DNA of 64,000 nt from Eriocheir sinensis (taxonomy: Eukaryota > Arthropoda > Malacostraca > Decapoda > Varunidae), in contig NW_026111742.1 of assembly GCF_024679095.1 (NCBI RefSeq), positions 170,001-234,000 of the forward strand, in the 5' to 3' direction. The position numbers were made by a program, and so were the translations under genes. The notes under the pieces are model-generated. The model made no database searches, was not told where the DNA came from, and saw only the letters and a program-made list of their open reading frames with translations. This document shows positions 12,370 through 24,909 of the stretch, piece by piece; the stretch's first letter is position 1, and each line of letters opens with the position of its first letter.

Positions 12370-13440
12370 GGCGCTGGGAAATTCCTCTAACCCCTCCCTT
12401 TTTACTCCTTTGCCTCCTCCTCCTCCTCTTCCTCTTCCTTCCTCGCTTAAGAAAGGTGGAGATGATTGGGTGGAAAGGTAGGTGCGTAGATGAGGAAGCG
12501 AGGAAGAGGGTAAAGAGAGAGGCAGATAAGAGATTTGGAATGTAGAATGAGGTCTGATTAGGTTGAGGGTGAGAAATTCCTCCTACTAACCCGTCCCTTC
12601 CTACTCCTTGCCTTCTCCTCCTCCTCCTCTTCTTCCTCTTCCTTCCTCGCTTAAGAAAGGAGAAGATTGGGTGAAAAGGTAGGTGCGTAGATGAGGAAGC
12701 GAGGAAGAGGGTAAAGAGAGAGGCAGTTAAGAGATTTGGAATGTCGAATGAATTCTGATTATGTTGAGGGTGAGAAATTCCTCCTGCCTAACCCTTCCCT
12801 TCCTACTCCTTGCCTCCACCTCCTCCTCCTCCTCCTTGCCTCCTCTTCCTCTTCCTCCCTTGTTTGAGAAAGGTGGAGAGTCAGATGGTAAGATGCGTGG
12901 ATGAGGAGGAAGGTGAATAGATACGTAGATAAGAGATAGATAAGAGATTTGGATATGAAAATGAGGTAAGATTATTTTGGGCCGGGAAATTACTACTGCC
13001 TGAACCTTCCTACCCTTTGCCTTCTCCTCCTCCTCCTCTTCCTCCTCCCTCGTTCAAGAAAGATGGAGAGAACTGAGTGGAAGGAAAGGTAGGTACGTAG
13101 GTAGGTAAGGAAGAAGGTAAATGAATGGTAGATTAGAGATTTGGATAGTAAAATGACAAGTGACTCGCGTCCTCCTCCTCCCTTGTTTAAGAAAGGTGAA
13201 GATTGGGTGGAAAGGTAGGTATGTAGGTAGATGAAGAACCAGGTATTGGAAAGGTAAAACAGTAGAGAGAAAGTTAGTAGAGAAAGAGATATGTAAGATA
13301 GTTGATGAAAAGTAGAAAGAAGGAAAAGGTAAAGAAAAGATAGATAAGAGATTTGGATGTTAGAATGAGTAGGAGAAAAGGAAGAAAATGAAGAGAATGA
13401 TAGAAAAAGAGATTTGGGCAGCACAAAGATAAACTAGGAG
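12370..13440. repeat. Tandem repeat of about 190-215 bp, about 5 decaying copies
   Basis: GGGAAATTCCTC/GAGAAATTCCTC recurs at about 12378, 12572, 12772 and, altered, 12985. Each unit goes from a CCTCCTCCTCCT stretch through TTAAGAAAGG(T/A)GGAGA and AAGGTAGGT to AAGAGATTTGGA. The last copies (from about 13160) are partial and the period drifts upward. Confidence 0.8.
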
Positions 13441-14336
13441 GATGAAGAGAAAATAAATAACGAAATTTGGATAGTGGAATATGAGGTAGAAAGAGTGAAG
13501 AAGGAGAGGAAAAAGATACATAGAGGGATTTGGATAGTAAAAATGAATAGTAAAATGATAATGAATTAGAATGATGATAAAAGAGTAGAATGAGCAGATA
13601 GATACGTGACTGAAGAAATGTATAGGTAGATAGATAGTTGGATAGATGAATAGAAAAGCTGATAAGGGTTACACAGATAGATAGATAACTAGATGAATGT
13701 AAACAGATAAGAGAACACGTAGATTACAGGTGTGAACTGAATGAGAAATGAAAAATTAATGGGCAAAAAAAAAAAAAATGAAAACTGAAAAACGAAGTGA
13801 ACTGAATGATAAAAAAAATTGAAAAATGTAGTGAATGAATAATGGTCTAGATGAAAAATTAAAAATGTTAAAAACGAACTGAATGAAAAATGAAAAAAAT
13901 GAATGAAAAATATAAAAAAAGAAATGAAAATAAAGTGAGTGAGAAATGAATGAAAATGAAAAAATGAAAATGAAAAAAATGTGAAATGAAGTGCATGAAA
14001 AATAAAAACAATTAATGAAAATGAAAAAAAATGAGTGAAAAAAAATTGAATACAAATGAAAAAAATTAATGGAAAATGAAAAATGAATGAAAAATGAAGT
14101 GAATGAAAACTTAAGTGAATGAAAAATGAGCTGCATGAAAAATAAATGAAGGTAGATAAAAACGTGATTGGAAAAGTATATAAATAGAGAGTCAAATAAA
14201 CGAATATATAAAGGATAAAGGTTAATAAAAGCTAGATAGATAGATAAATAGACGAAAATTAACAGGCTAATCTATCCATAGATTCAATAAAAAAATGATA
14301 GCTTGATAAACAGATAGAGGCAGACTAATAGATAGA
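13441..14336. repeat. A-rich low-complexity region with GAATGAAAAAT units
   Basis: 13441-13740 has GATA and TAGA sub-repeats. 13740-14160 is built of degenerate GAATGAAAAATGAA units. 14160-14336 is AT-rich and returns to TAGATAGATAGATA. The minus-strand open frames (Phe/Ser/His/Ile-rich) follow from this composition. Confidence 0.75.
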
Positions 14337-17300
14337 TATTTCTTTGCCATGTAATGTCGTGTGATATGTTTCCTTGCCATGTAATGTCGTGTGATATGTT
14401 TTATTTTCATATAATGTCGTGTGATATGTTTCCTTGCCATGTAATGTCGTGTGATATGTTTCCTTGCCATGTAATGTCGTGTGATATGTTTTCTTTTCAT
14501 ATAATGTCGTGTGATATGTTCCCTTGCCATGTAATGACGTGTGATATGTTTTCTTTTCATATAATGTCGTGTGATATGTTTTCTTTTCATGTAATGTCGT
14601 GTGATATGTTTTCTTTTCATGTAATGTCGTATGATATGTTTCCTTGCCATGTAATGTCGTGTGATATGATTTCTTTTCATGTAATGTCGTATGATATGTT
14701 TCCTTGCCATGTAATGTCGTGTGATATGATTTCTTTTCATGTAATGTCGTATGATATGTTTCCTTGCCATGTAATGTCGTGTGATATGCTTCCTTGCCAT
14801 GTAATGTCGTGTGATATGTTTTCTTTTCATGTAATGTCGTGATATGTTTTCATCTAATGTCGTGTGATATGTTTTCTTTACATGTAATGTCGTGTGATAT
14901 GTTTTCTTTTCATGTAATGTCGTGTGATATGTTTTCTTTTCATGTAATGTCGTGTGATATGTTTTCTTTTCATGTAATATCGTGTGATATGTTTTCTTTT
15001 CATGTAATGTCGTGTGATATGTTTTCTTTTCATATAATGTCGTGTGATATGTTTTCTTTCTATATAATGTCATGTGATATGCTTTCTTTTCATGTAATGT
15101 CGTATGATATGTTTCTCTTCATATAATGTCGTGTGATATGTTTTCTATTCATGTAATGTCGTGTGATATGTTCTATTTTCATGTAATGTCGTATGATATG
15201 TTTTCTATTCATATAATGTCGTGTGATATGTTTTGTATTCATGTAATGTCGTGTGATATGTTTTCTCTTCATATAATGTCGTGTGATATGTTTTCTATTC
15301 ATGTAATGTCGTGTGATATGTTCTATTTTCATGTAATGTCGTGTGATATGTTTTCTTTTCATGTAATGTCGTATGATATGTTTTCTTTTCATGTAATGTC
15401 GTGTGATATGCTTCCTTGCCATGTAATGTCGTGTGATATGTTTTCTTTTCATGTAATGTCGTGTGATATGTTTTCTTTTCATATAATGTCGTGTGATATG
15501 TTTTCTTTTCAAGTAATGTCGTGTGATATGTTTTCTTTTCATGTAATGTCGTGTGATATGTTTTCTTTTCATGTAATGTCGTGTGATATGTTTTCTTTTC
15601 ATGTAATATCGTGTGATATGTTTTCTTTTCATGTAATGTTGTGTGATATGTTTTCTTTTCATATAATGTCGTGTGATATGTTTTCTTTTCATATAATGTC
15701 ATGTGATATGCTTTCTTTTCATGTAATGTCGTGTGATATGTTTTCTATTCATATAATGTCGTGTGATATGTTTTCTATTCATGTAATGTCGTGTGATATG
15801 TTCTATTTTCATGTAATGTCGTATGATATGTTTTCTCTTCATATAATGTCGTGTGATATGTTTTGTATTCATGTAATGGCGTGTGATATGTTTTCTCTTC
15901 ATATAATGTCGTGTGATATGTTTTCTATTCATGTAATGTCGTGTGATATGTTCTATTTTCATGTAATGTCGTGTGATATGTTTTCTTTTCATGTAATGTC
16001 GTGTGATATGTTTTCTTTTCATGTAATGTCGTGTGATATGTTTTCTTTTCATGTAATGTCGTGTGATATGTTTTCTTTTCATATAATGTCGTGTGATATG
16101 TTTTCTTTTCAAGTAATGTCGTGTGATATGTTTTCTTTTCATGTAATGTCGTGTGATATGTTTTCTTTTCATGTAATGTCGTGTGATATGTTTTCTTTTC
16201 ATGTAATGTCGTGTGATATGTTTCCTTGCCATGTAATGTCGTGTGATATGTTTTCTTTTCAAGTAATGTCGTGTGATATGTTTTCTTTTCATGTGTTGTC
16301 GTGTGATATGTTTTCTTTTTATGTAATGTCGTGTGATATGTTTTCTTTTCATGAAATGTCGTGTGATATGTCTTCTTTTCATGTAATGTCGTTTGATATG
16401 TTTTCTTTTCATGTAATGTCGTGTGATATGTTTTCTTTTCAAGTAATGTCGTGTGATATGTTTTCTTTTCATGTAATGTCGTGTGATATGTTTTCTTTTC
16501 ATGTAATGTCGTGTGACATGTTTTCTTTTCATGTAATGTCGTATGATATGTTTCAGTTCAATGTAATGTCGTGTGATATGTTTTATTTCCATGTAATGTC
16601 GTGTGATATGTTTCATTTCCATATAATAACGGGTGATATGTTTTCTTTTCATGTAATGTCGTGTGATATGTCTTCTTTTCATGTAATGTCGTGTGATATG
16701 TTTCATTTCCATGTAATGTCGTGTGATATGTTTTCTTTTCATGTAATGTCGTGTGATATGTTTTCTTTTCATATAATGTCGTGTGATATGTTTTCTTTTC
16801 ATGTAATGTCGTGTGATATGTTTCCTTGCCATGTAATGTCGTGTGATGTGTTTTTTTTCATGTAATGTCGTGTGATATGTTTTCTTTTCATGTAATGTCG
16901 TATGATATGTTTCCTTGCCATGTAATGTCGTGTGATATGATTTCTTTTCATGTAATGTCGTATGATATGTTTCCTTGCCATGTAATGTCGTGTGATATGT
17001 TTTCTTTTCATGTAATGTCGTGTGATATGTTTCCTTGCCATGTAATGTCGTGTGATATGTTTTCTTTTCATGTAATGTCGTGTGATATGTTTTCTTTTCA
17101 TGTAATGTCGTGTGATATGTTTCTTTTCATGTAATGTCGTGTGATATGTTTTCTTTTCATGTAATGTCGTGTGATATGTTTTCTTTTCATGTAATGTCGT
17201 GTGATATGTTTTCTTTTCATGTAATGTCGTGTGATATGTTTTCTTTTCATGTAATGTCGTGTGATGTTTTCTTTTCATGTAATGTCTTGTGATATGTTTT

Positions 17301-17922
17301 CTTTCCATTTAATGTCGTGTGATATGTTTTCTTATCATGTAATGTCGTGTGATATGTTTTCTTTTCATGTAATGTCGTGTGATATGTTTTCTTTTCATGT
17401 AATGTCGTGTGATATGTTTTCTTTTCATGTAATGTCGTGTGATATGTTTTCTTTTCATATAATGTCGTGTGATATGTTTTCTTTTCATGTAATGTCGTGT
17501 GATATGTTTTCATGTAATGTCGTGTGATATGTTTTCTTTTCATATAATGTCGTGTGATATGTTTTCTTTTCATATAATGTCGTGTGATATGTTTTCTTTT
17601 CATGTAATGTCGTGTGATATGTTTTCTTTTCATATAATGTCATGTGATATGCTTTCTTTTCATGTAATGTCGTGTGATATGTTTTCTCTTCATATAATGT
17701 CATGTGATATGTTTTCTTTTCATGTAATGTCGTGTGATATGTTTTCTTTTCATATAATGTCGTGTGATATGTTTTCTTTTCATGTAATGTCGTGTGATAT
17801 GTTTTCTTTTCATATAATGTCATGTGATATGTTTTCTTTTCATGTAATGTCGTGTGATATGTTTTCTTTTCATATAATGTCATGTGATATGTTTCATTTT
17901 CATATAATGTCGTGTGATATGG
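14337..17922. repeat. 30-bp satellite, about 119 copies
   Basis: The unit contains ATGTAATGTCGTGTGATATG followed by a variable 10-base T-rich part (TTTTCTTTTC, TTCCTTGCC, TTTTCTATTC and others). Since 30 is a multiple of three, one plus frame reads a decapeptide starting MSCDMF and minus frames read MKRKHITRHY or similar for hundreds of codons. The changes between units (C/Y, V/I, S/P) show no bias to silent positions, so this is not a gene. Short units occur at about 14840-14860, 17265 and 17510. Confidence 0.95.
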
Positions 17923-19065
17923 GTTTCGGAGGGAGCAGCAGCCACGACGACGGAGGGAGCAGCAGCCACGACGAGGGAGGGAGCAGCAGCCACGACGACG
18001 GAGGGAGCAGCAGCCACGACGATGGAGGGAGCAGCATCCACGACGAGGGAGGGAGCAGCAGCCACGACGACGGAGGGAGCAGCAGCCACGACGACGGAGG
18101 GAGCAGCAGCCACGACGACGGAGGGAGCAGCAGCCACGACGACGGAGGGAGCAGCAGCCACGACGACGGAGGGAGCAGCAGCCACGACGACGGAGGGAGC
18201 AGCAGCCACGACGACGGAGGGAGCAGCAGCCACGACGAGGGAGCAGCAGCCACGACGACGGAGGTAGCAGCAGCCACGACGACGGAGGGAGCAGCAGCCA
18301 CGACGACGGAGGGAGCAGCCACGACGACGGAGTGAGCAGCAGCCACGACGACGGAGGGAGCAGCAGCCACGACGACGGAGGGAGCAGCAGCCACGACGAC
18401 GGTGGGAGCAGCAGCCACGACGACGGAGGCAGCAGCAGCCACGACGACGGAAGGAGCAGCAGCCACGACGACGGAGGAAGCAGCAGCCACGACGACGGAG
18501 GAAGCAGCAGCCACGACGACGGAGGAAGCAGCAGCCACGACGACGGAGGGAGCAGCAGCCACGACGACGGAGGGAGCAGCAGACACGACGACGGAGGAAG
18601 CAGCAGACACGACGACGGAGGAAGCAGACACGACGACGGTGGACGCAGCAGACACGACGACGGAGGAAGCAGCAGCCACGACGACGGAGGGAGCAGCAGC
18701 CACGACGACGGAGGGAGCAGCAGCCACGACGACGGAGGGAGCAGCAGCCACGACGACAGAGGGAGCAGCAGCCAAGACGACGGAGGAAGCAGCAGACACG
18801 ACGACGGAAGCAGCAGACACGACGACGGAGGGAGCAGCAGCCACGACGACGGAGGGAGCAGCAGCCACGACGACGGAGGAAGCAGCAGACACGACGACGG
18901 AGGGAGCAGCAGCCACGACGACAGAGGGAGCAGCAGCCACGACGACAGAGGGAGCAGCAGCCACGACGACGGAGGAAGCAGCAGACACGACGACGGAGGG
19001 AGCAGCAGCCACGACGACGGAGGGAGCAGCAGCCACGACGACGGAGGGAGCAGCAGCCACGACGG
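17923..19065. repeat. 24-bp GC-rich satellite, about 47 copies, T-free on the plus strand
   Basis: The unit is GGAGGGAGCAGCAGCC plus an ACGACGAC end. It has no T on the plus strand, so stop codons are impossible in all six frames apart from mutations such as the G-to-T near 18332. Several units are 20 or 21 bp; the 20-bp one near 18240 shifts the register. Reading as GGSSSHDD or EGAAATTT is therefore not evidence of a protein. It begins directly after the last 30-bp unit. Confidence 0.94.
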
Positions 19066-19164
19066 AAACACTGAAGAAATGGTTCAAAGGAAAAAAAAAC
19101 ACTGAAGAAACGACGATTCAAACACACAACAAAATAAAACGAAAAAAGAATACTCCGGGGAAAC

Positions 19165-19370
19165 GATGTTGTTAAAAAAATCGGGAATTAAGAAGTGATA
19201 GAAACACAACGAAAAACGGAATAAAACATCAAGGTAAGCGTTAAGGCCTTTGGTGTTGTATGTTGGATAGGGCTGCTGACTTCTCTGGGGTGAAGGAGAC
19301 TCATCCTGAGCAGCATACAGCACCGAGATAACGCGATATAGCTAGCCTTCACAACACAAAGATACGGAAA
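19165..19370. repeat. ~190-bp module, copy 1
   Basis: Runs from GGGAATTAAGAAGTGATA through GGCCTTTGGTGTTGTATGTT, TTCTCTGGGGTGAAGGAGAC and TCCTGAGCAGCATACAGCAC to CACAACACAAAG. This copy has GGATAGGGCTGC where most others have GGGTAGGGTTGC. Confidence 0.88.
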
Positions 19371-20298
19371 GTAAATAAAAATAACACCGAAGAATGGAGA
19401 CCAAAGAAGAATACACCGAAGAAACGACATTTAAAAAAAAATACACCGAATAAACGATACAAAAAAAAATACACCGAAGAAACGATACAAAGAAAAATAC
19501 ACCGAAGAAACGATACAAAGAACAATATACTGATGAGACGACGATAGAAAGAAATATACACTAAAAGAACGATACATAGAAAAAATTACCTAATAAACGA
19601 TACTCCAGAAAAATGCACCAAAGAAACGATAGAAAGTACAATACACCGAAGAAACGATACAAAGTAAAATACACCGAAGAAACGATACAAAGAAAAATTC
19701 AGCGAAGAAACGATACAAAGTACAATACACCGAAGAAACGATACAAAGTACAATACACCGAAGAAACGATACAATGTACAATACACCGAAGAAACGATAC
19801 AAAGTACAATACACCGAAGAAACGATACAAAGAAAAATACACCAAAGAAACGATACAAAGTAAAATACACCGAAGAAACGATACAAAGAAAAATACACCG
19901 AAAAAATGATACAAAGTACAATACACCGAAGAAACGATACAAAGTACAATACACCGAAGAAACGATACAAAGTACAATGCACCGAAGAAACGATACAAAG
20001 TAAAATACACCGAAAAAAAGATACAGTACAATACACCGAAGAAACGATACAAAGTAAAATACACCGAAGAAACGATACACAGTACAATACACCGAAGAAA
20101 CGATACAAAGTACAATACACTGAAGAAACGATACAAAGTACAATACACCGAAGAAACGATACAAAGAAAAATACATAAAGGAAACGATACACAAAAACTC
20201 ATCGAAGAAAAGATACAAAAAATAAATACACTGATGAAATGGTATAACGTAAAATATACCGATGAAACGACGATACAAGAAAAATAGACCGAAAAAAC

Positions 20299-20500
20299 GA
20301 TATTGTTAAAAAGTATCGTTAATTAAGAAGTGATATAAACACATAAAGAAGAGGAAAGAAAATCATGGCAAGCGTTAAGGCCTTTGGTGTTGTATGTTGG
20401 GTAGGGTTGCTGACTTCTCTGGGGTGAAGGAAACTCATCCTGAGCAGCATACAGCACCAAGATAAGGCGATATAGCTAGCCTACAGAACACAAGGAAACG
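20299..20500. repeat. ~190-bp module, copy 2
   Basis: Begins GATATTGTTAAAAAGTATCG. The core is as in copy 1, ending in CACAAGGAAACGG. Confidence 0.88.
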
Positions 20501-20898
20501 GAAATTCATGAAAAATAACACCGAAGAATGGACAGCAAAGAAAAATACACCGAAGAAGCGATACAAAGAACAATACACCAAAGAAACGACAATTAAACGA
20601 AAAACAGAAAAAACGGCAAAAAGAAAAATATACGGGAGAAACGACGATAGAAATAAACATATAGCAAAAAAACGATACAAAGAAAACAACAGCGATGAAA
20701 CAATACAAACAAAAATACACTGAAGAAACGACGATACAAAAAAAACATGAATAAAACGGTATAAAGAAAAAGATATATACCGAAGAAGCAACAATTGAAA
20801 GAAAACTCACAAACGGTACTAAGAAAAATACACCAAAGTAACGATACAAAGAAAAATACACCGAATAAACGAACAAAGAAAAATACACCGAAGAAACG

Positions 20899-21100
20899 AT
20901 ATTGTTAAAAAAAATCGTTAATTAAGAAGTGATATAAACACTTAAAGAAAAGGAGAGAAAATTAAGGCAAGCGTTAAGGCCTTTGGTGTTGTATGTTGGG
21001 TAGGGTTGCTGACTTCTCTGGGGTGAAGGAGACTCATCCTGAGCAGCATACAGCATCAAGATAAGGCGGTATAGCAAGCCTAAACAACACAGGGAAACGG
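20899..21100. repeat. ~190-bp module, copy 3
   Basis: Begins GATATTGTTAAAAAAAATCG. The core is almost identical to copy 2, with GGCGGTATAGCAAGCC near the end. Confidence 0.88.
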
Positions 21101-21199
21101 GAAATTAAGAAAAAATACACCTAAGAAACGACGATACAAAGAAAATAGCACGAAATAAACGGTCGAAGAAATATCTGCCGATGAAGCAACGATATAAAA

Positions 21200-21373
21200 C
21201 AACGATATAAACCCATCAAGAAAGGAAAAAATAATCAAGGCAAGTGTTAAGGCCTTTGGTGTTGTATGTTGGGTAGGGTTGCTGACTTCTCTGGGGTGAA
21301 GAAGACTCATCCTGAGCAGCATACAGCTCCGAGATAAGGCGATATAGCTAGCCTTCACAACACAAGGAAACGG
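21200..21373. repeat. ~190-bp module, copy 4
   Basis: Lacks the GATATTGTTA/AATTAAGAAG start found in most copies and joins the core through a GATATAAACCCATCAAG segment. It lies only about 300 bp after copy 3. Confidence 0.86.
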
Positions 21374-22425
21374 AAAGTAAAGAAAAATAACACCGAAGAA
21401 AGGAAAGCAAAGAAAATACACCGAAGAAAGAATACTACAGAAAAATATATCTAAGAAACGATACAAAGAAATATACACCGAGGAAACGCGACAAAGAACA
21501 ACACACTGAAGGAACGGTATAAAGAAAAATATACCGATGAAACGACGATGAAAAGAAAAAAAACATCAAATGAACGATCCAGAGAAAAATTTACCTAAGA
21601 AACGATAATACATAAAACTTCACCGAAGAAAGAGTATAAAAAAATATACCGATGGAACGACGATACAAAAAAAAATACAGAGATAAAACGGTATAAAGAA
21701 AAAAAAACGAAGAAACGACGATAAAAATACACCGAAGAAATTATATTACTGATAAAAACACCAAAGAAACAATACACAAAAAAATCACCAAAGAAAAGAT
21801 ACAAAGAAAAATACATCGAAGAAACGATACAAAGAAAAATACATCGAAGAAACGATACAAAGAAAAATACGTCGAAGAAACGATACAAAGAAAAATACAC
21901 CAAAGAAACGTTACAAAGAAAAATACACTAAAGAAACGATACAAAGAAAAATACACCAAAGAAACGATACAAAGAAAAATACACCGAAGAAACGATAAAA
22001 AGAAAAATACACCAAAGAAACGATAAAAAGAAAAATACACCAAAGAAACGATACAAAGAAAAATACACCAAAGAAACGATAAAAAGAAAAATACACCAAA
22101 GAAACGATAAAAAGAAAAATACACGAAAGAAACGATAAAAAGAAAAATACACCGAAGAAACGATACAAAGAAAAATACACCAAAGAAACGATATAAAGAA
22201 AAATACACCAAAGAAACGATACAAAGAAAAATACACCAAAGAAACGATATAAAGAAAAATACACCGAAGAAACGATACAAAGAAAAATACACCAAAGAAA
22301 CGATAAAAAGAAAAATACACCAAAGAAACGATACAAAGAAAAATACACCAAAGAAACGATATAAAGAAAAATACACCGAAGAAACGATACAAAGAAAAAT
22401 ACACCAAAGAAACGACGATACAGCG

Positions 22426-22640
22426 ATATTGTTATAAATAATCGGGAATTAAGAAGTGATAGAAACACATCAAGAAAGGCAAAAAAAAAAAAAAAAAAAA
22501 AAATCAAGGCAAGCGTTAAGGCTTTTGGTGTTGTATGTTGGGTAGGGTTGCTGACTTCTCTGGGGTGAAGGAGACTCATCCTGAGCAGCATACAGCACCG
22601 AGGTAAGGCGATATAGCTAGCCTTCACAACACAAGGAAAC
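22426..22640. repeat. ~190-bp module, copy 5
   Basis: Full module with an (A)n run of about 20 at 22482-22503 inside the left part. Confidence 0.88.
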
Positions 22641-23119
22641 GGAAAGTAAAGAAAAATAACACCGAAGGAAGGATAGCAAAGAAAAATGCATCGAATACTA
22701 CAGAATAGCACACCTAAGAAGCGATACAAAGAACAACACACTGAAGAAACGGTATAAAGAAAAATATACCGATGAGACGACGATAAAAAGAAAAATACCG
22801 TACACCAAATGAACGGTCCAGAGAAAACTTTACCGGAGAAATGATACTACATAAAAATACACCAAAAACGATACAAAGAAAAATGCACCAAAGAAACGGT
22901 ATAAAGAAACATATACAGAAAAAACGACGATACAAAGAAAAATACACAGAAGTAACGACAGTACAAAAAATACGTAGAAAAAACGGTATGAAGAAAAAGA
23001 TGCCGAAGAAACGGCGATATAAAGAAAATTCATAAACGGTAGTAAGAAAAAATACACCAAAGAAACGATACAAAGGAAAATACACCGAATCAACGAACAA
23101 AGAAGAATACATCGAAAAA

Positions 23120-23317
23120 GGATATTGTTTAAAAAAATCGTTAATTAAGAAGTGATATAAACATTTGAAAAAAATGAAAAGAATCAAGGCAAGCGTTAAG
23201 GCCTTTAGTGTTGTATGCTGGGTAGGGTTGCTGACTTCTCTGGGGTGAAGGAGACTCATCCTGAGCAGCATACAGCACCGAGATAAGGCGGTATAGGTAG
23301 CCTTCACATCACAAGGA
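23120..23317. repeat. ~190-bp module, copy 6
   Basis: Full module, with small changes (CCTTTAGTGTTGTATGCTGG). Confidence 0.87.
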
Positions 23318-23859
23318 ACTAAAAAAAATAATAATAATAATAACATCGAAGGAAGATAGCAAAGAAAAATACACCAAAGGAACGTTCCATATAAAAATTT
23401 ACCTAAGAAACGATACTACAGAAAAAATACACACAAAAAAAAAAGATACAAAGGAAAATATATCGAAGAAACGGCATAAAGAAAAATATACCGAAAAAAC
23501 GACGATACAAATAAAAATACACTGAAGAAACGACGATACAAGAAATACACCGCAGAAAGGATACAAAAAAAAAATACACCGAAGAAACAATACTACAGAA
23601 AAGACACCAAATAAATCAAAGAAAGAAACATACACCGAAGAAAAGATACAAAGAATAATACACTGAAGAAACGGTGTAAAGGAAAATATACCGATGAAAC
23701 AACAATACAAAGAAAATACACCAAATGAACGATCCAGAGAAAAAATTACCCAAGAAACGATACTACAGAAAAATACACCAAAAAAAAGATACAAAGAAAA
23801 ATACAACGAAGAAACGGTATACAGGAAAATATACGAAAGAGTGACGATACACATAAATA

Positions 23860-24410
23860 TGCACAGAAGAAACGACGATACACATAAATATTCACAGAAG
23901 AAACGACGATACACAGAAATATGCACAGAAGAAACGACGATACACAGAAATATACACAGAAGAAACGACGATACACAGAAATATACACAGAAGAAACGAC
24001 GATACACAGAAATATACACAGAAGAAACGACGATGCACAGAAATATGCACAGAAGAAACGACGATGCACAGAAATATACACAGAAGAAACGACGATACAC
24101 AGAAATATACACAGAAGAAACGACGATGCACAGAAATATGCACAGAAGAAACGACGATACACAGAAATATACACAGAAGAAACGACGATACACAGAAATA
24201 TACACAGAAGAAACGACGATGCACAGAAATATGCACAGAAGAAAGGACGACACAAAGAATTATGCACAGATGATAACGACGATACACAGAAACATGCACA
24301 GAAGAAACGATAATACACAGAAATATGCACAGAAGAAACGACGATACACAGAAATATGCACAGAAGAAACGACGATACACAGAAATATGCACAGAAGAAA
24401 AGGCGATACA
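23860..24410. repeat. 31-bp variant sub-array, about 17 copies
   Basis: The unit contains GAAGAAACGACGATACACAG with a 31-bp period (for example 23897 and 23928). It is related to the 28-bp unit by a GACGA insertion and altered flanks, and forms the most homogeneous block of the field. Confidence 0.88.
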
Positions 24411-24683
24411 AAAACTACATATAAAAAACGTTATAATGAAAATATACCGAAGAAACGGTATAAAGAAAAATATACCGAAGAAACGACGATACAAATAACA
24501 AATACACAGAAGAAACAACGATACAAAAAAAAAAGAAAAAAACGGTATAAAAAATATACCGAAAAAACGAGGATACAATAAAATAAACAGAAGAAACGAG
24601 AAACGACGATAAAAAAAAGAAAAAAACGGTATAAAGAAAAATGTAGAGAAGAAAACGACGATACAAATAAAATTATACAAAAG

Positions 24684-24862
24684 AATTAAGAAGTGATAGA
24701 AACACTTAAAGAAAAGGAAACTAATGAAGGCAAGCGTTAGGGCATTTTTGTTGTATGTTGGGTAGGGTTGCTGACTTATCTGGGGTGAAGGAGACTCATC
24801 CTGAGCAGCATACAGCACTGACATAAGGCGATATAGCTAGCCTACACAACACAAGGAAACAG
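24684..24862. repeat. ~190-bp module, copy 7
   Basis: Starts AATTAAGAAGTGATAGAAAC. The centre is altered (GCGTTAGGGCATTTTTGTTG) and the right part matches the others. Confidence 0.85.
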
Positions 24863-24909
24863 AAAATTAAGAAAAAATACACCGAAGAAAGGAAAGTATA
24901 AGAAAATAC

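Larger units (their letters stand above)
19066..24909. repeat. 28-bp satellite field with interleaved modules
   Basis: The basic unit contains ACACCGAAGAAACGATACAA and has a 28-bp period (for example AAAGAAACG at 21902, 21930 and 21958). The longest regular stretches are 19440-20200 and 21770-22420. Between them the units are degenerate (GACGATA, GGTATAAAG variants) and seven copies of a ~190-bp module are inserted. As 28 is not a multiple of three, the long minus-strand frames cycle through three peptide registers (SLYRFFGVFFFVSFLRC) and are not coding. Confidence 0.9.

Noticed and set aside
15126..16865. Plus-strand 579-codon frame of MSCDMFSFHV decapeptides
   Set aside because: Product of a 30-bp unit divisible by three. 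Several frames on both strands are open and differences between units are not biased to silent sites.
14337..17922. CRISPR-like array of 30-bp repeats
   Set aside because: There are no unique spacers between repeats, no cas genes, and the context is a eukaryotic satellite.
17499..19175. Open frames reading GGSSSHDD, EGAAATTTE or RRGCCSLR
   Set aside because: T-free 24-bp repeat. All six frames are open and a 20-bp unit near 18240 shifts the register.
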